A DNA stretch of 44,667 nucleotides, taken from positions 1,439,220-1,483,886 of the forward strand of contig NZ_QAIG01000005.1 of NCBI RefSeq assembly GCF_003060885.1. Reading direction: 5' to 3'. Within the stretch, counting starts at the first letter, position 1, and each line of letters starts with the position of its first letter. This stretch comes from Pseudomonas sp. HMWF032 (GTDB lineage: Bacteria > Pseudomonadota > Gammaproteobacteria > Pseudomonadales > Pseudomonadaceae). The notes below the pieces were generated by a model. That model had not been told where the DNA came from, searched no databases, and saw nothing but the letters and a program-made list of their open reading frames with translations. The translations under genes and the position numbers were made by a program. Of the stretch, positions 1-9,483 are shown piece by piece.

Positions 1-2024
1 GCAGTGACCAGACGATTGACCTCGACATCCTCGACCAGCAACACACGCAGGCCCTGCAACTGCGCCAGGCCATCCTCGCCCGGTTCGGGTTCGGCGGCCG
101 CCTGCCAGGGCAACCACAAGTCGATGCAGGTGCCTTTACCGGTTGTACTTTGCAGTGCCAGGGTGGCACCCATGAGCTCCGCCAGCCGCGCGCTGATGTA
201 CAGGCCCAGGCCTATACCCGCCTGATCCGCTTGAGGGTCACGGACAAAGGCTTCAAATATTCTCGGCTGCAGCTCCTCACGAATCCCCGGGCCAGTGTCC
301 GTCACTCGCAGCGCCAGCCCGCTGCCACGGCACGCCAGGCTGATTTCCACATATCCCGCCTGGGTAAACTTGAGTGCATTACCCAGCAGGTTGTAGAGCA
401 CTTGCCGCAACGGTTGCGGATTGCCCAGCACAAACGCCGGCAGATCCGCTGCACATCGGGTCAGCAGACTAAGACCACGCGCTTCGGCTTGCGGCCGGAA
501 GATCGCCGCACACTCCTCGACCAGCCGCACGGGGGAAAACACCTGGGCTGGCGGCAGTTCCAGTTTTTCGGCACGCGACAAGAGCATCAGTCCGTCGAGT
601 ACATCCGTCAGGCTCTGGGCAGCAACCTGCACCGTCTCGAGGCGCTGAGCCTGTTCGCGCCCCAGCGCATCGCGCCCCAGCAGCTGCAGATGCCCCTGAA
701 TGGCCACCAGCGGCGTACGCAGTTCATGGCTGAGCATGGCCTGCCGTTCCAGCGACTGCCGAGCTTCATGCAACGCCTGATCGCGGGCAACGGCCAAGGC
801 CGCGGTGCGTTCCTCGACGCGGGCTTCCAGCGAGGCATTGAGACGCTGCAAGTCCTCGCGCAACTCATTGCTCCGCCGCAGTGCTGCCGTCACCCGGCTG
901 CCGACCACCAGACCATGTGACAACAGGAAAAACAGCACGCCGAGCGGTATCAGATTAAGCGTGGGCACACTCAGGGAATACATCATCAGGTCGTTGACGA
1001 TGGTGAAATCCAGCACCAGCATGCCCAGCAATACGCCGAGCGCCCCCGGCCGGCGTCGCCGGGCCGCCAGCAGCAACGCGGCGAGAAAATACAGCTCGCT
1101 GAGCAGCAACCACAGGGCGCAGGGATCACGCAGCAGGGTAAAGAAGGATGCCGGCAACAGCAGCGTTGCCGCAGCCCCCAGCGCGCCGACCACCAGCATC
1201 AGGCGCAGGACATGCCGCGACAGCTCAGCGGGAAACAAGCGCAGCAGCAACAGACCATAGGCGGGAGCAAACAGATGACCGGACAGGTACTCCAGCCGGT
1301 AAACCCACAACGCGGGCCACTCCAGGTAATAGTCCAGCAGCCCGCCGCTGGAGACCGCGCGCATGCCCGCCAGAATCAGAATGGCCGCAAAAGGCGCGCC
1401 GCCCAGGGAGCGGGCTGCCCCGCGGTCCATCAGCCCCATAAACAAGGCCATCATGAATGCCGCACCAACGGTCAGCAGGTACAACGCTCGCTGCCGGCTG
1501 TTGTCCAGCTGCAACGCCTGCAGCGTGCCGGCACGCACGACCATGTCGACGCCACCCTCGTGGTGGAAGTGATTGGACAATTCCACCCGCAGCTTCACCC
1601 GCGCCTGTCCCAGCGGCAGTGGCACGATGGCGGGTTGTAAGCGCGGAATCTCATCGTGTGCATCACCGGGGCGGCCCAGCTGCAGCACCAGCACGCCATC
1701 CACCCAGATACGCGCGGCAGACTTGAGGTCGTCAAAATAAAGCGCCAGCTGTCTGGAATGCGCCGGCAGCAGAACCTCGCTGCGCAGTTCGATACGCCCG
1801 AAGCCCACCGCCCCCCAGGGTTTATCCGTGCCCTGGTCCCAGGTAAAGGGCAGGGTTACAAACTGCTCGGCCTGTTCCGGCTCCAGCCAAGTCAGCCGCC
1901 ATTGTCCCGACAATGGCTGAGTCGCCTGCTGCTGCGGGTCCCATTGACGCAAGTCGCTGAGTGTATCGGCATACACCGGCCAGGCCGGCAGTAGCAGCAG
2001 AATGATCAGTCGCAACAGACGCAT
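1..2024 (-). CDS. 7TMR-DISM hybrid sensor histidine kinase/response regulator (partial)
   Basis: This is the first ~674 residues of an inner-membrane hybrid histidine kinase; the frame is open to the window edge, so the C-terminus is missing. The start at 2024 gives a signal-like hydrophobic N-terminus (MRLLRLIILLLLPAWPV). It is followed by a beta-sandwich periplasmic domain (about 30-170) of the kind seen in DISM receptors, then about seven hydrophobic helices (about 185-380) and a coiled coil. The HisKA domain has the H-box SHELRTPL. The ATPase domain has an N-box (NLLGNALKFT), G1 (DTGPGI) and G2 (GIGLGLY). A receiver domain begins at the edge (LRVLLVEDVEVNRL). By family knowledge it should sense an extracellular ligand and pass phosphate from His to the receiver Asp. 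The ligand is unknown. Its start is 119 bp from the cadR stop on the same strand, so co-transcription with cadR is possible but unsupported. Confidence 0.88.
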   Translation of the reverse strand, partial: MRLLRLIILLLLPAWPVYADTLSDLRQWDPQQQATQPLSGQWRLTWLEPEQAEQFVTLPFTWDQGTDKPWGAVGFGRIELRSEVLLPAHSRQLALYFDDLKSAARIWVDGVLVLQLGRPGDAHDEIPRLQPAIVPLPLGQARVKLRVELSNHFHHEGGVDMVVRAGTLQALQLDNSRQRALYLLTVGAAFMMALFMGLMDRGAARSLGGAPFAAILILAGMRAVSSGGLLDYYLEWPALWVYRLEYLSGHLFAPAYGLLLLRLFPAELSRHVLRLMLVVGALGAAATLLLPASFFTLLRDPCALWLLLSELYFLAALLLAARRRRPGALGVLLGMLVLDFTIVNDLMMYSLSVPTLNLIPLGVLFFLLSHGLVVGSRVTAALRRSNELREDLQRLNASLEARVEERTAALAVARDQALHEARQSLERQAMLSHELRTPLVAIQGHLQLLGRDALGREQAQRLETVQVAAQSLTDVLDGLMLLSRAEKLELPPAQVFSPVRLVEECAAIFRPQAEARGLSLLTRCAADLPAFVLGNPQPLRQVLYNLLGNALKFTQAGYVEISLACRGSGLALRVTDTGPGIREELQPRIFEAFVRDPQADQAGIGLGLYISARLAELMGATLALQSTTGKGTCIDLWLPWQAAAEPEPGEDGLAQLQGLRVLLVEDVEVNRLVT

Positions 2025-2143
2025 CACGTGCAGAGCGCTCCCTTATTGCTGGAAGCCGATGCGGCTTGCGGGCGGGGCCAAGAGTGCCCCGGAGTATATG
2101 AGATGCCCCGACAAACTGTGAATCAGCGCAAAATGCCAGCACC

Positions 2144-2596
2144 TCAGTGCCGATGGCTTTTGCCCACATGCGAGTGGCCGTCATCTGGCAGCGCGCTGAC
2201 TCCGCCGCTGCTGTTCAGTTGCTGGAGAATGCCGCAGGCCTCTACGCCCTGCTCAGATGCACAGCGATGGCGCAGGTCGATCAGTTGCTGCTGCAGCGCC
2301 AGCAGACTGGTGACCCGTGCCTGAACATGACGGATATGCTCATCCACCAGGCTGTTGACGCCTTCGCAGTTCGGCTCGGGGTGATCCATCAGCGCCAACA
2401 GGCGGCGGATTTCATCCAGGGTCATGTCCAGCGTGCGGCAGTTGCGGATAAAGGTCAGCCGCTCCAGGTGCTCACTGCTATACAGGCGGTAATTGCCCTC
2501 GGTACGAGCCGGGGCCGACAACAACCCTTCGCGCTCGTAGTAGCGCACCGTTTCAACCGGGCAATCGGCCAGTTTGGCCAGCATTCCAATCTTCAT
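2144..2596 (-). CDS. cadR: CadR-type MerR-family heavy-metal-responsive regulator
   Basis: This 150-residue MerR-family regulator should bind Cd/Zn/Pb and activate the divergent cadA. The N-terminal winged helix (MKIGMLAKLADCPVETVRYY) is followed by the dimerisation helix, with the metal cysteines at C77, C112 and C121 and a His-rich tail (HSHVGKSHRH). C77/C112 and the His tail match Pseudomonas CadR as I remember it. The third Cys sits two residues later than in P. putida CadR (C119), giving the eight-residue loop I associate with PbrR-type lead regulators. The ATG at 2596 gives the canonical MKIG start; upstream in-frame extensions run through the operator into cadA antisense. A MerR-type dyad lies in the 81-bp spacer to cadA. 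The cadR/cadA arrangement makes the assignment secure; the exact metal preference is inference. Confidence 0.93.
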   Translation of the reverse strand: MKIGMLAKLADCPVETVRYYEREGLLSAPARTEGNYRLYSSEHLERLTFIRNCRTLDMTLDEIRRLLALMDHPEPNCEGVNSLVDEHIRHVQARVTSLLALQQQLIDLRHRCASEQGVEACGILQQLNSSGGVSALPDDGHSHVGKSHRH

Positions 2597-2617
2597 GACA
2601 ACCTCGCTCACAGGTGC

Positions 2618-2650
2618 TTGACCCTGTAGTGGCTTCAGGGTGTTCACTCT
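2618..2650 (+). promoter_or_regulatory. MerR/CadR-type operator-promoter of cadA
   Basis: A -35 hexamer TTGACC (2618-2623) overlaps a 21-bp imperfect palindrome at 2621-2641 (ACCCTGTAG-TGG-CTTCAGGGT). A poor -10-like TTCACT follows 19 bp after the -35. A dyad inside an over-long spacer is the hallmark of MerR-family promoters, where the metal-loaded regulator untwists the DNA. It lies between cadR and cadA and very likely controls both. Confidence 0.85.
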
Positions 2651-2677
2651 ACTCCATCGTCTAACGAGGATCGCCTG

Positions 2678-4855
2678 ATGAATGATTGCTGCGGCCACCA
2701 TCACCCGCCAAAAGCGGACGCCATCGCCACTGCACCGCCACGCGAAGGCGTATTGGACGGTGCCCTGTTCAGCCAGTTTCGCATCGAGCAGATGGACTGC
2801 CCAACCGAGCAGGCGCTGATTGAGCAGCGTCTGTACGCGCTCGCCGGGATCGAACGCCTTGAGTTCAACCTGATCAACCGCGTGCTCGGGGTCTGGCACC
2901 GCCTGCCCTCCACTACGCCGATTGTGGCCGCGATCCACGCGCTGGGTATGCAGGCCGAGCCGCTGAGCGCTGAACGGCCACCCGCCAAGCCACCACACAA
3001 GAAACCCTGGTGGCCGCTGGGACTGTCCGGGGTGGCGGCGCTGAGCGCCGAAGTCCTGCACTTTGCCGCGCTGGCCCCGCAATGGGTGGTCGCAGCCGTG
3101 GCCTTGCTGGCCATTCTGTTGTGCGGCCTGGGCACCTACAAGAAGGGTTGGATCGCCCTGAAAAACCGCAACCTGAACATCAACGCGCTGATGAGCATTG
3201 CCGTTACCGGCGCGGTGCTAATCGGCCAGTGGCCAGAGGCGGCCATGGTCATGTTCCTGTTCGCCGTGGCGGAACTGATCGAGGCTAAGTCTCTGGACCG
3301 TGCGCGCAATGCCATTCGCGGCCTGATGGACCTGACGCCCGAGCGCGCTACCGTGCAGCAGGCTGACGGCAGCTGGCGCGAGGTGGCACTCAACAGCGTC
3401 GCGCTCGGCGCCCGCGTCAGGGTGCGCCCTGGCGAGCGCATTGGCCTGGATGGTGAAGTGCTCGTCGGCCACTCCACCGTCAACCAGGCGCCGATTACCG
3501 GCGAAAGCCTGCCAGTGGAAAAGACCGTCGGCGATCCGCTGTTTGCCGGCACCATCAACCAGGCCGGCGCGCTGGAATACCGCGTGCTGGCCGCTGCCGC
3601 CAACACCACGCTGGCGCGGATCATTCACGCGGTTGAACAGGCGCAGGGCTCCCGCGCCCCAACCCAGCGCTTTGTCGACCAGTTCGCCAGGGTCTACACC
3701 CCGCTGGTGGTTCTCCTGGCCCTGGTGGTTGCGCTGTTACCGCCGCTGCTGCTGGCAGCGCCCTGGTATGACTGGATCTACCGCGCCCTGGTGCTGCTGG
3801 TGGTGGCCTGTCCCTGCGCGCTGGTGATCTCGACCCCAGTGACCATCGTCAGTGGCCTGGCCGCCGCCGCGCGCAAAGGTATCCTGGTCAAGGGTGGGGT
3901 CTATTTGGAGAGCGCAGCCAAGCTGGACTACCTGGCCCTCGACAAAACCGGCACCCTCACCCACGGCAAGCCGGTGCAAACCGACTACCTGGCGCTGCAC
4001 ACGCTGGACAGTGATCGCTACCGCCGCCACGCCGCGAGCCTGGCCAGCCGCTCGGATCACCCGGTGTCCCAGGCCATCGCCCAACAGGCTCTCGCCGAGG
4101 GCCTGCCCACTCAGGCCGTGGAAGGTTTTGCCGCCCTGCCCGGCCGTGGTGTTCACGGCAGCATCGACGGCACCGCGCTTTACCTGGGCAATCACCGCCT
4201 GGTGGAAGAACGGGGCCTGTGCTCAGCCGAGCTGGAAGCCACCCTCGAACACCTCGAACGGCAAGGTAAGAGCGTGGTCGTGCTGTGCGACAGCAGCCGC
4301 GCACTGGCGCTGTTTGCCGTGGCCGACACCGTCAAGGCATCCAGCCGCGAGGCCATCGCCCAGCTGCATGCCCTCGGCGTGAAAACCAGCATGTTGACTG
4401 GCGACAACCCACACACGGCAACCGCCATCGCCGCACAGGTAGGCATCGACGAAGCCCGCGGCAACCTGCTGCCGGAGGACAAACTGCAGGCCATCGAAGC
4501 CCTGCAGGCACACGGCGGCGTGGTCGGCATGGTGGGTGACGGGATCAACGATGCCCCGGCGCTGGCCAAGGCGCAGATCGGTTTTGCCATGGCGGCGGCC
4601 GGTACCGACACGGCCATCGAAACCGCCGATGTAGCGCTAATGGATGACGACCTGCGCAAGATTCCGGCCTTTATCCGCCTGTCGCAGCAGACCGCTGCCA
4701 TTCTCAAGCAGAACATCATCCTGGCCTTGGGGGTCAAGGCGCTGTTTCTCGCCGTCACCCTGAGCGGCCATGCCACCCTGTGGATGGCCGTATTCGCCGA
4801 CATGGGCGTCAGCCTGCTGGTGGTGTTCAACGGCCTGCGCCTGCTGAAAAAATAG
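2678..4855 (+). CDS. cadA: Cd2+/Zn2+/Pb2+-exporting P1B-type ATPase CadA
   Basis: This 725-residue inner-membrane ATPase exports divalent soft metals from the cytoplasm. The N-terminus has a Cys/His cluster (MNDCCGHHHPP). A heavy-metal-associated domain follows, with a DCPTEQ metal site (about 40-45) in place of the GMTCxxC of copper pumps. The membrane CPC motif is at about 378-380 (VACPCALV), the phosphorylated aspartate at D422 (DKTGT), and the hinge GDGINDAP at about 620-627. The C-terminal membrane pair ends in LLVVFNGLRLLKK. Length and motifs fit the Pseudomonas CadA/ZntA group. The start at 2678 has a GAGGA Shine-Dalgarno 7 bp upstream and follows the CadR operator, so metal-induced expression is expected. 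DUF3703 begins 12 bp downstream, probably in the same transcript. Confidence 0.95.
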   Translation: MNDCCGHHHPPKADAIATAPPREGVLDGALFSQFRIEQMDCPTEQALIEQRLYALAGIERLEFNLINRVLGVWHRLPSTTPIVAAIHALGMQAEPLSAERPPAKPPHKKPWWPLGLSGVAALSAEVLHFAALAPQWVVAAVALLAILLCGLGTYKKGWIALKNRNLNINALMSIAVTGAVLIGQWPEAAMVMFLFAVAELIEAKSLDRARNAIRGLMDLTPERATVQQADGSWREVALNSVALGARVRVRPGERIGLDGEVLVGHSTVNQAPITGESLPVEKTVGDPLFAGTINQAGALEYRVLAAAANTTLARIIHAVEQAQGSRAPTQRFVDQFARVYTPLVVLLALVVALLPPLLLAAPWYDWIYRALVLLVVACPCALVISTPVTIVSGLAAAARKGILVKGGVYLESAAKLDYLALDKTGTLTHGKPVQTDYLALHTLDSDRYRRHAASLASRSDHPVSQAIAQQALAEGLPTQAVEGFAALPGRGVHGSIDGTALYLGNHRLVEERGLCSAELEATLEHLERQGKSVVVLCDSSRALALFAVADTVKASSREAIAQLHALGVKTSMLTGDNPHTATAIAAQVGIDEARGNLLPEDKLQAIEALQAHGGVVGMVGDGINDAPALAKAQIGFAMAAAGTDTAIETADVALMDDDLRKIPAFIRLSQQTAAILKQNIILALGVKALFLAVTLSGHATLWMAVFADMGVSLLVVFNGLRLLKK

Positions 4856-4867
4856 GTACACACGCAC

Positions 4868-5230
4868 ATGCACGCTCCCCTGCAACAGGCGATTACCGAG
4901 GCCTTTCTGCACGCCGAGCAGGCCAGGCGCGCGCACAACAGCGCTGCCGCTTTTGCCTGGTTGGAACGCGCGCACATCCTCACCCAGCGCCGCCCCCTGT
5001 TGCATGCCAAAAGCCATTGGCTGATGCTCACGCTCGGCTGGCAACAACGCGATTACCGCGAAGTGGCCGGCCAGCTGCCGCGGATTATCGCGGCCTTGCT
5101 GGCCTCGCGCATCTGGGTGCCCGTTGGCAACACCGGACGGGCACGGGTCAGCGCCTTCCGGCCGATGCCCGTGCCAGAGGAATTGCACAGGCTGCTGCAC
5201 CACGCAAAGCACGCCCCTCCACGCCCCTGA
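4868..5230 (+). CDS. DUF3703 family protein, probable third gene of the cad locus
   Basis: This is a 120-residue soluble protein with no signal peptide, rich in Ala, Arg and His. The helical N-terminus (HAEQARRAHN, AFAWLERAHILTQ) and the central HAKSHWLML and GNTGRARVSAFRPMP segments are the conserved parts of the DUF3703 family as I remember it. The family has no established function but is repeatedly found beside cation-efflux genes. Starting 12 bp after cadA, it is probably co-induced by metals. A metal-related accessory role is inference from position only. Confidence 0.8.
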   Translation: MHAPLQQAITEAFLHAEQARRAHNSAAAFAWLERAHILTQRRPLLHAKSHWLMLTLGWQQRDYREVAGQLPRIIAALLASRIWVPVGNTGRARVSAFRPMPVPEELHRLLHHAKHAPPRP

Positions 5231-5426
5231 CGGGCAACACCGTGGGCCGTCAACGCCTGCGCGGCGGAGCCTCGGCGAGTTACGCGCTATAACTGGTTGG
5301 CTGGCCGCTGGCTGACCAGTAGCATGGCCCCAATAGCGCGATCACCGCAGCCACTCCATTGCGAGCGGCCGCTCACCCATCACCACGCACGACTATCGGC
5401 TCCATCAGCAGCTGAAGGATAGAGGG

Positions 5427-7055
5427 ATGAAGTTAACCGTACGCACCCGCATCATCGCCAGTTTCACCGCCCTCATCACCATCTTGCTGCTATTCGCCAC
5501 AACAGCCTATGTGCGCATGGTGTCGATCAAGGGCGAAACCGCACAGATGCAAGACAACGCCCTACCCGGGGTCTATTACGTCAGCAAGATCCAGAGTGCC
5601 TGGGCCGACCATGTGCTGGAGACCCATCACCTGATGCTGGGCCTTGACGATGGCACCAATGCGGCTGCACTCGCCAGCACCCAGGCCCGGTTCGCCGCCA
5701 TTGAGGCCGCGCTTGATGACCTGTTAAACCGCTACCGGCAGACCAATATCAATAAGAACGAAGCGCAACTGGCTGATCAGTTCGAACAACAGCATCGCCA
5801 GTACCTGCTACTGCACAGCCAGTTAATCGGCATTCTGCGTGACGGCCCACAGCCCCAAGGCCATAGTTTCAGCACCGAACAGCTGCTACCGAAATGGGAT
5901 CAGGGCCTGCAGACCCTGAACGAGCTGGTCGAGTTGAACAGAACCCTCGCCGACCATAGCGCGAGTGCTATCCGCGACGCCGTACGCTCGCTGGAGTTCG
6001 AGATCCTGCTGGCCATTGTGCTGACCATTGCGGCAGCCGGGGTCTGTGGCTGGCTGCTGCTGCAAGCCATCACCCGTCCGATCGACCACATTGTCAGCAC
6101 CCTCAAGACCCTCGAAAGCGGCGACCTGTCCGTGCGCCTGAATATGCAGCGCAATGATGAATTCAACGCCATCGAAATTGGCTTCAACAGTATGGTCGGT
6201 GAACTCAAGACCCTGGTCGGCCACGCCCAGCGCTCGGCCGTGCAGATGACCACCGCAGTCACCGAAATCGCCGCCACCTCGCGCCGGCAGCAGGCCACGG
6301 CCACCGAAACGGCTGCCACCACGACGGAAATCGGTGCCACTTCACGCGAGATCACCGCCACCTCACGCGACCTGGTGCGCACCATGGGTGAGGTGTCCGA
6401 CAACGCCGAACAGACTTCGATGCTCGCTGGCACCGGCCAGCTGGGGCTGAGCCGCATGGAAGAAATCATGCGCCAGGTCATGGGGGCCGCCGATGTGGTC
6501 AACGGCAAACTGTCGATCCTCAACGAGAAGGCCGGCAACATCAATCACGTGGTCACCACCATCGTCAAAGTGGCGGACCAGACCAATCTGCTCTCCCTCA
6601 ACGCCGCCATCGAAGCGGAAAAGGCCGGCGAATACGGCAAAGGCTTTGCCGTGGTAGCGGTCGAAGTGCGACGCCTGGCCGATCAGACCGCAGTGGCCAC
6701 CTACGATATCGAGCAAATGGTGCGCGAGATCCAGTCCGCGGTATCGGCCGGGGTGATGGGCATGGACAAGTTCTCCGAAGAAGTTCGCCGCGGCATCGGC
6801 GAAATGGCGCAGATGGGTGACCAGCTGGCACAGATCATTCAGCAAGTGCAGGCCCTCGCACCGCGTATTCAGATGGTCAACGAGGGCATGCAGGCGCAGT
6901 CAACCGGTGCCGAGCAGATCAACCAGGCCCTGGTGCAGTTGAGCGAAGCCAGCAGTCAGACCGTAGACAGCCTGCGCCAGGCCGGCGTGGCAATCGACGA
7001 GCTGAATCAGGTGGCCAGCAACCTGCGGGTTGGCGTCAGCAGCTTCAAGGTCTGA
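5427..7055 (+). CDS. wspA: WspA, membrane-bound methyl-accepting chemoreceptor of the Wsp system
   Basis: This 542-residue receptor feeds the Wsp surface-sensing pathway, which controls cyclic di-GMP and biofilm formation rather than swimming. TM1 spans about 8-28, a helical periplasmic domain about 30-189, and TM2 about 191-213. HAMP follows at about 214-267, then a long cytoplasmic coiled coil. The signalling hairpin ([20 protein letters not shown]) lies at about 386-410. The C-terminus ends in GVSSFKV with no CheR-tethering pentapeptide. ATG at 5427 is preceded by a GGATAGAGGG Shine-Dalgarno region. It is the first gene of a seven-gene operon in the order known from P. aeruginosa and P. 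fluorescens, with 3 bp to wspB. That order makes the name secure. Confidence 0.96.
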   Translation: MKLTVRTRIIASFTALITILLLFATTAYVRMVSIKGETAQMQDNALPGVYYVSKIQSAWADHVLETHHLMLGLDDGTNAAALASTQARFAAIEAALDDLLNRYRQTNINKNEAQLADQFEQQHRQYLLLHSQLIGILRDGPQPQGHSFSTEQLLPKWDQGLQTLNELVELNRTLADHSASAIRDAVRSLEFEILLAIVLTIAAAGVCGWLLLQAITRPIDHIVSTLKTLESGDLSVRLNMQRNDEFNAIEIGFNSMVGELKTLVGHAQRSAVQMTTAVTEIAATSRRQQATATETAATTTEIGATSREITATSRDLVRTMGEVSDNAEQTSMLAGTGQLGLSRMEEIMRQVMGAADVVNGKLSILNEKAGNINHVVTTIVKVADQTNLLSLNAAIEAEKAGEYGKGFAVVAVEVRRLADQTAVATYDIEQMVREIQSAVSAGVMGMDKFSEEVRRGIGEMAQMGDQLAQIIQQVQALAPRIQMVNEGMQAQSTGAEQINQALVQLSEASSQTVDSLRQAGVAIDELNQVASNLRVGVSSFKV

Positions 7056-7058
7056 GCC

Positions 7059-7574
7059 ATGCACAAAGCCGCCACTGCTGGATCAGCCAAGGGGGAGCTG
7101 CACCTGCTATTCCAGCTGGGCGAAGATCGCTATGCCATCAGCGCCCGCGAGGTTGCCGAGGTGTTGCCACTGCGCCAGCTCAAGCAGGTGCCGGAAACCC
7201 CGGAGTGGGTGGCTGGGGTTTTCCAGCACCGCGGACGGATGATTCCCGTGCTGGATCTCAACCAGCGCGTGCTCAAACGGCCAGCACTGGAACGCAATAG
7301 CACCCGCCTGGTGCTGGTGTACTTCGATGCACAACGCGGGGCGCACGCCTGCGTACTCGGGCTGATTCTCGAACAAGCCACCAACACCCTGCGCCTGCCT
7401 GCCGATGCCTTTACCAGCAGCGGTCTGGAGGCCGCACAGCCGGATTACCTCGGGCCAACGCAGGCGGATGAGCGCGGACTGATCCAGCGCATCGACGTTC
7501 AGGGCCTGCTGGATGACGCCCTGCGCGCCGTGCTGTTCAAGGCAGCGCAACAGGCTGGGGATGCGCCAGCATGA
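7059..7574 (+). CDS. wspB: WspB, CheW-like coupling protein
   Basis: This 171-residue cytoplasmic CheW-domain protein should couple receptor WspA to the kinase WspE. The CheW fold is visible from about residue 10: LLFQLGEDRYAISAREVAEVLPL, the VAGVFQHRGRMIPVLDLNQ strand pair, then a C-terminal half ending LLDDALRAVLFKAA. It starts 3 bp after wspA and its TGA overlaps the wspC start by 4 bp, so translation is probably coupled. It is one of two CheW-type proteins in the operon, the other being WspD. Confidence 0.94.
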   Translation: MHKAATAGSAKGELHLLFQLGEDRYAISAREVAEVLPLRQLKQVPETPEWVAGVFQHRGRMIPVLDLNQRVLKRPALERNSTRLVLVYFDAQRGAHACVLGLILEQATNTLRLPADAFTSSGLEAAQPDYLGPTQADERGLIQRIDVQGLLDDALRAVLFKAAQQAGDAPA

Positions 7575-8815
7575 TTGCGCAAATCGAACGCCTGCTGAAA
7601 TCACGCATCGGCCTTGACGCCGAGTCGGTTGGCCGCAGCATGATCGAGCGCGCCGTGCGCCAGCGCATGAATGCTCAACACAAGAGCGCCCTGGAAGACT
7701 ACTGGATTACCCTCAACGGTTCGTCCAAAGAACAGCAGGCGCTGGTTGAGGCTGTGGTGGTACCGGAAACCTGGTTCTTCCGCTACCCCGAGTCATTCAA
7801 GGCCCTTGCCACCCTGGCGGTTGAGAGCCACACCCGGCTAAACGCCGCGCGCCCGCTGCGTATCATCAGCGTGCCCTGCTCCAGCGGCGAAGAACCCTAC
7901 TCGATCGCCATGACCCTGCTCGATGCTGGCTTCGCGCCCGAGCAGTTTCAGATTGAAGCCCTGGATGTCAGTGACAAAGTGCTGGCCCTGGCCAACCGCG
8001 GTATCTACGGACGCAATTCGTTTCGCGGCGACGCACTGGCATTCCGTGAGCGCTTCTTTCGCGTCCAGAACGACAGTTTTGTACTCGATGAGCGGGTCAA
8101 AAGCCGTGTGCAACTGCGCTGCGGCAACCTGCTCGACAGCGCCCTGTTCAGCACTACACCGGCCTACGATTTCATCTTCTGCCGCAACCTGCTGATCTAC
8201 TTCGACCGTGCCACTCAGGTGCGCGTACTGGAACTGCTCAAGCGCCAGCTGCAACCACAAGGCGTGATGTTTATCGGCCCGGCCGAGGCCAGCCTGGCCA
8301 CACAAAATGGAATGCAGGCCCTGGGTCGGCAACAAACTTTTGCGTTTCGCCTGGCGCCCGCCGAAACCGCTAAACCGATCAGCCTGAAGCCACCCAGCCG
8401 GGCACAGCCTGTTCTGCCACGCCAGCCTGCGCCACGGCCGCCAACAGCGCCGCGCAGCAGCGTGCCAGCGCGCCCCCCAACACCTGCAATGCCAGCCCCA
8501 GCGCCCATCAGCACACCCTGGGATAAAGTCGCCGAGCTGGCCAACGCCGGCCACTGCGAGCAAGCGCGCAGCCTCTGCGAACGCCATCTGCAGACAGCGG
8601 GTCCGAGCGCCCAAGCCTTCTATTGGCTGGGCCTGCTCAGCGATGTCGAGCAGCGCAGCGAACAGGCCTGTGGTTATTACCGCAAGGCCATCTATCTTGA
8701 CCCGCAGCACCGCGAAGCACTGACCCACCTGGCCGCCCACCTGGAAACCCAGGGCGACCAGAGCGGGGCCCAGCGCCTGTATCGGCGTGCGCAGGAGGGA
8801 GGTAAATCATCGTGA
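7571..8815 (+). CDS. wspC: WspC, CheR-type receptor methyltransferase with TPR tail
   Basis: This 414-residue protein should use S-adenosylmethionine to methylate glutamates of WspA. The N-terminal helical CheR domain (about 1-80) precedes the Rossmann methyltransferase domain with PCSSGEEPYSIAM (about 98-110) and FIFCRNLLIYFD (about 200). A Pro/Ala-rich linker covers about 270-320. The C-terminal tail carries TPR-like helices (QAFYWLGLLSDVEQRSEQA, GYYRKAIYLDPQHREALTHLA), as in P. aeruginosa WspC. It overlaps wspB by 4 bp and wspD by one to four bases. With WspF it should set adaptation of the Wsp pathway. Confidence 0.95.
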   Translation: MIAQIERLLKSRIGLDAESVGRSMIERAVRQRMNAQHKSALEDYWITLNGSSKEQQALVEAVVVPETWFFRYPESFKALATLAVESHTRLNAARPLRIISVPCSSGEEPYSIAMTLLDAGFAPEQFQIEALDVSDKVLALANRGIYGRNSFRGDALAFRERFFRVQNDSFVLDERVKSRVQLRCGNLLDSALFSTTPAYDFIFCRNLLIYFDRATQVRVLELLKRQLQPQGVMFIGPAEASLATQNGMQALGRQQTFAFRLAPAETAKPISLKPPSRAQPVLPRQPAPRPPTAPRSSVPARPPTPAMPAPAPISTPWDKVAELANAGHCEQARSLCERHLQTAGPSAQAFYWLGLLSDVEQRSEQACGYYRKAIYLDPQHREALTHLAAHLETQGDQSGAQRLYRRAQEGGKSS

Positions 8816-9483
8816 TGGATGCTGATCTGAACCAGGCACCAATTGACGACTGCTGGAACCGTATCGGCGTATTCGGTGACAAGAGCTGCGCGCGCCTGGA
8901 CGCTCACATCCACTGCCGCAACTGCGAGATCTACAGTGCTGCGGCGATCACCCTGCTGGACCGCTATGGCACTGTGCTGGAACAGGACGCCAGCGGCTAC
9001 GGCCAGGCTGAAGCCAGCGAAAACCAGGGTGAGCAGCGTTCTCTGTTGATCTTTCGCCTGGGTGAAGAGTGGCTGGCACTTGCCACCCGGCGCATGGCCG
9101 AAGTGATGCCCCTCTCCCCCATTCACACTCTGCCGCACCAAAAGAGCGGCAGCCTGCTGGGCGTCACCAACGTACGCGGCACGCTGGTCGCATGCCTCAA
9201 TCTGGGTGAGGTGCTGGGCCTGGAGCGCAGCGAAAGTACGCAGGAAAAACGCGCCACACCGCGCATGCTGATCCTTGAAACCAACGCCGGACCACTGGTC
9301 AGCCCGGTTGATGAAGTCAACGGCATTCAGCGCATTCCCTTGGCATTGATCGGCGCCTCGGTGCAGGAAGACAAGCGCACCATCAGCCGCTTCAGCGCTG
9401 GCGTACTGCAATGGGACGGCAGGAGCATCACCCTGCTCGACGATGAACAACTGCTCGCCGCCATGATCAGGAGCCTGACATGA
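8815..9483 (+). CDS. wspD: WspD, CheW-like coupling protein
   Basis: This 222-residue protein is a second CheW-type adaptor with an N-terminal extension. The first ~75 residues hold a Cys/His-containing segment (CARLDAHIHCRNCEIY) seen in WspD-type proteins. The CheW fold then runs from about 75 (LLIFRLGEEWLALATRRMAEV, LLGVTNVRGTLVACLNLGEVL). ATG at 8815 and GTG at 8812 are both possible starts; an AGGAGGGAGGT Shine-Dalgarno lies at 8793-8803. The gene overlaps wspC upstream and wspE by 4 bp downstream. It should help link WspA arrays to the kinase WspE. Confidence 0.93.
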   Translation: MDADLNQAPIDDCWNRIGVFGDKSCARLDAHIHCRNCEIYSAAAITLLDRYGTVLEQDASGYGQAEASENQGEQRSLLIFRLGEEWLALATRRMAEVMPLSPIHTLPHQKSGSLLGVTNVRGTLVACLNLGEVLGLERSESTQEKRATPRMLILETNAGPLVSPVDEVNGIQRIPLALIGASVQEDKRTISRFSAGVLQWDGRSITLLDDEQLLAAMIRSLT

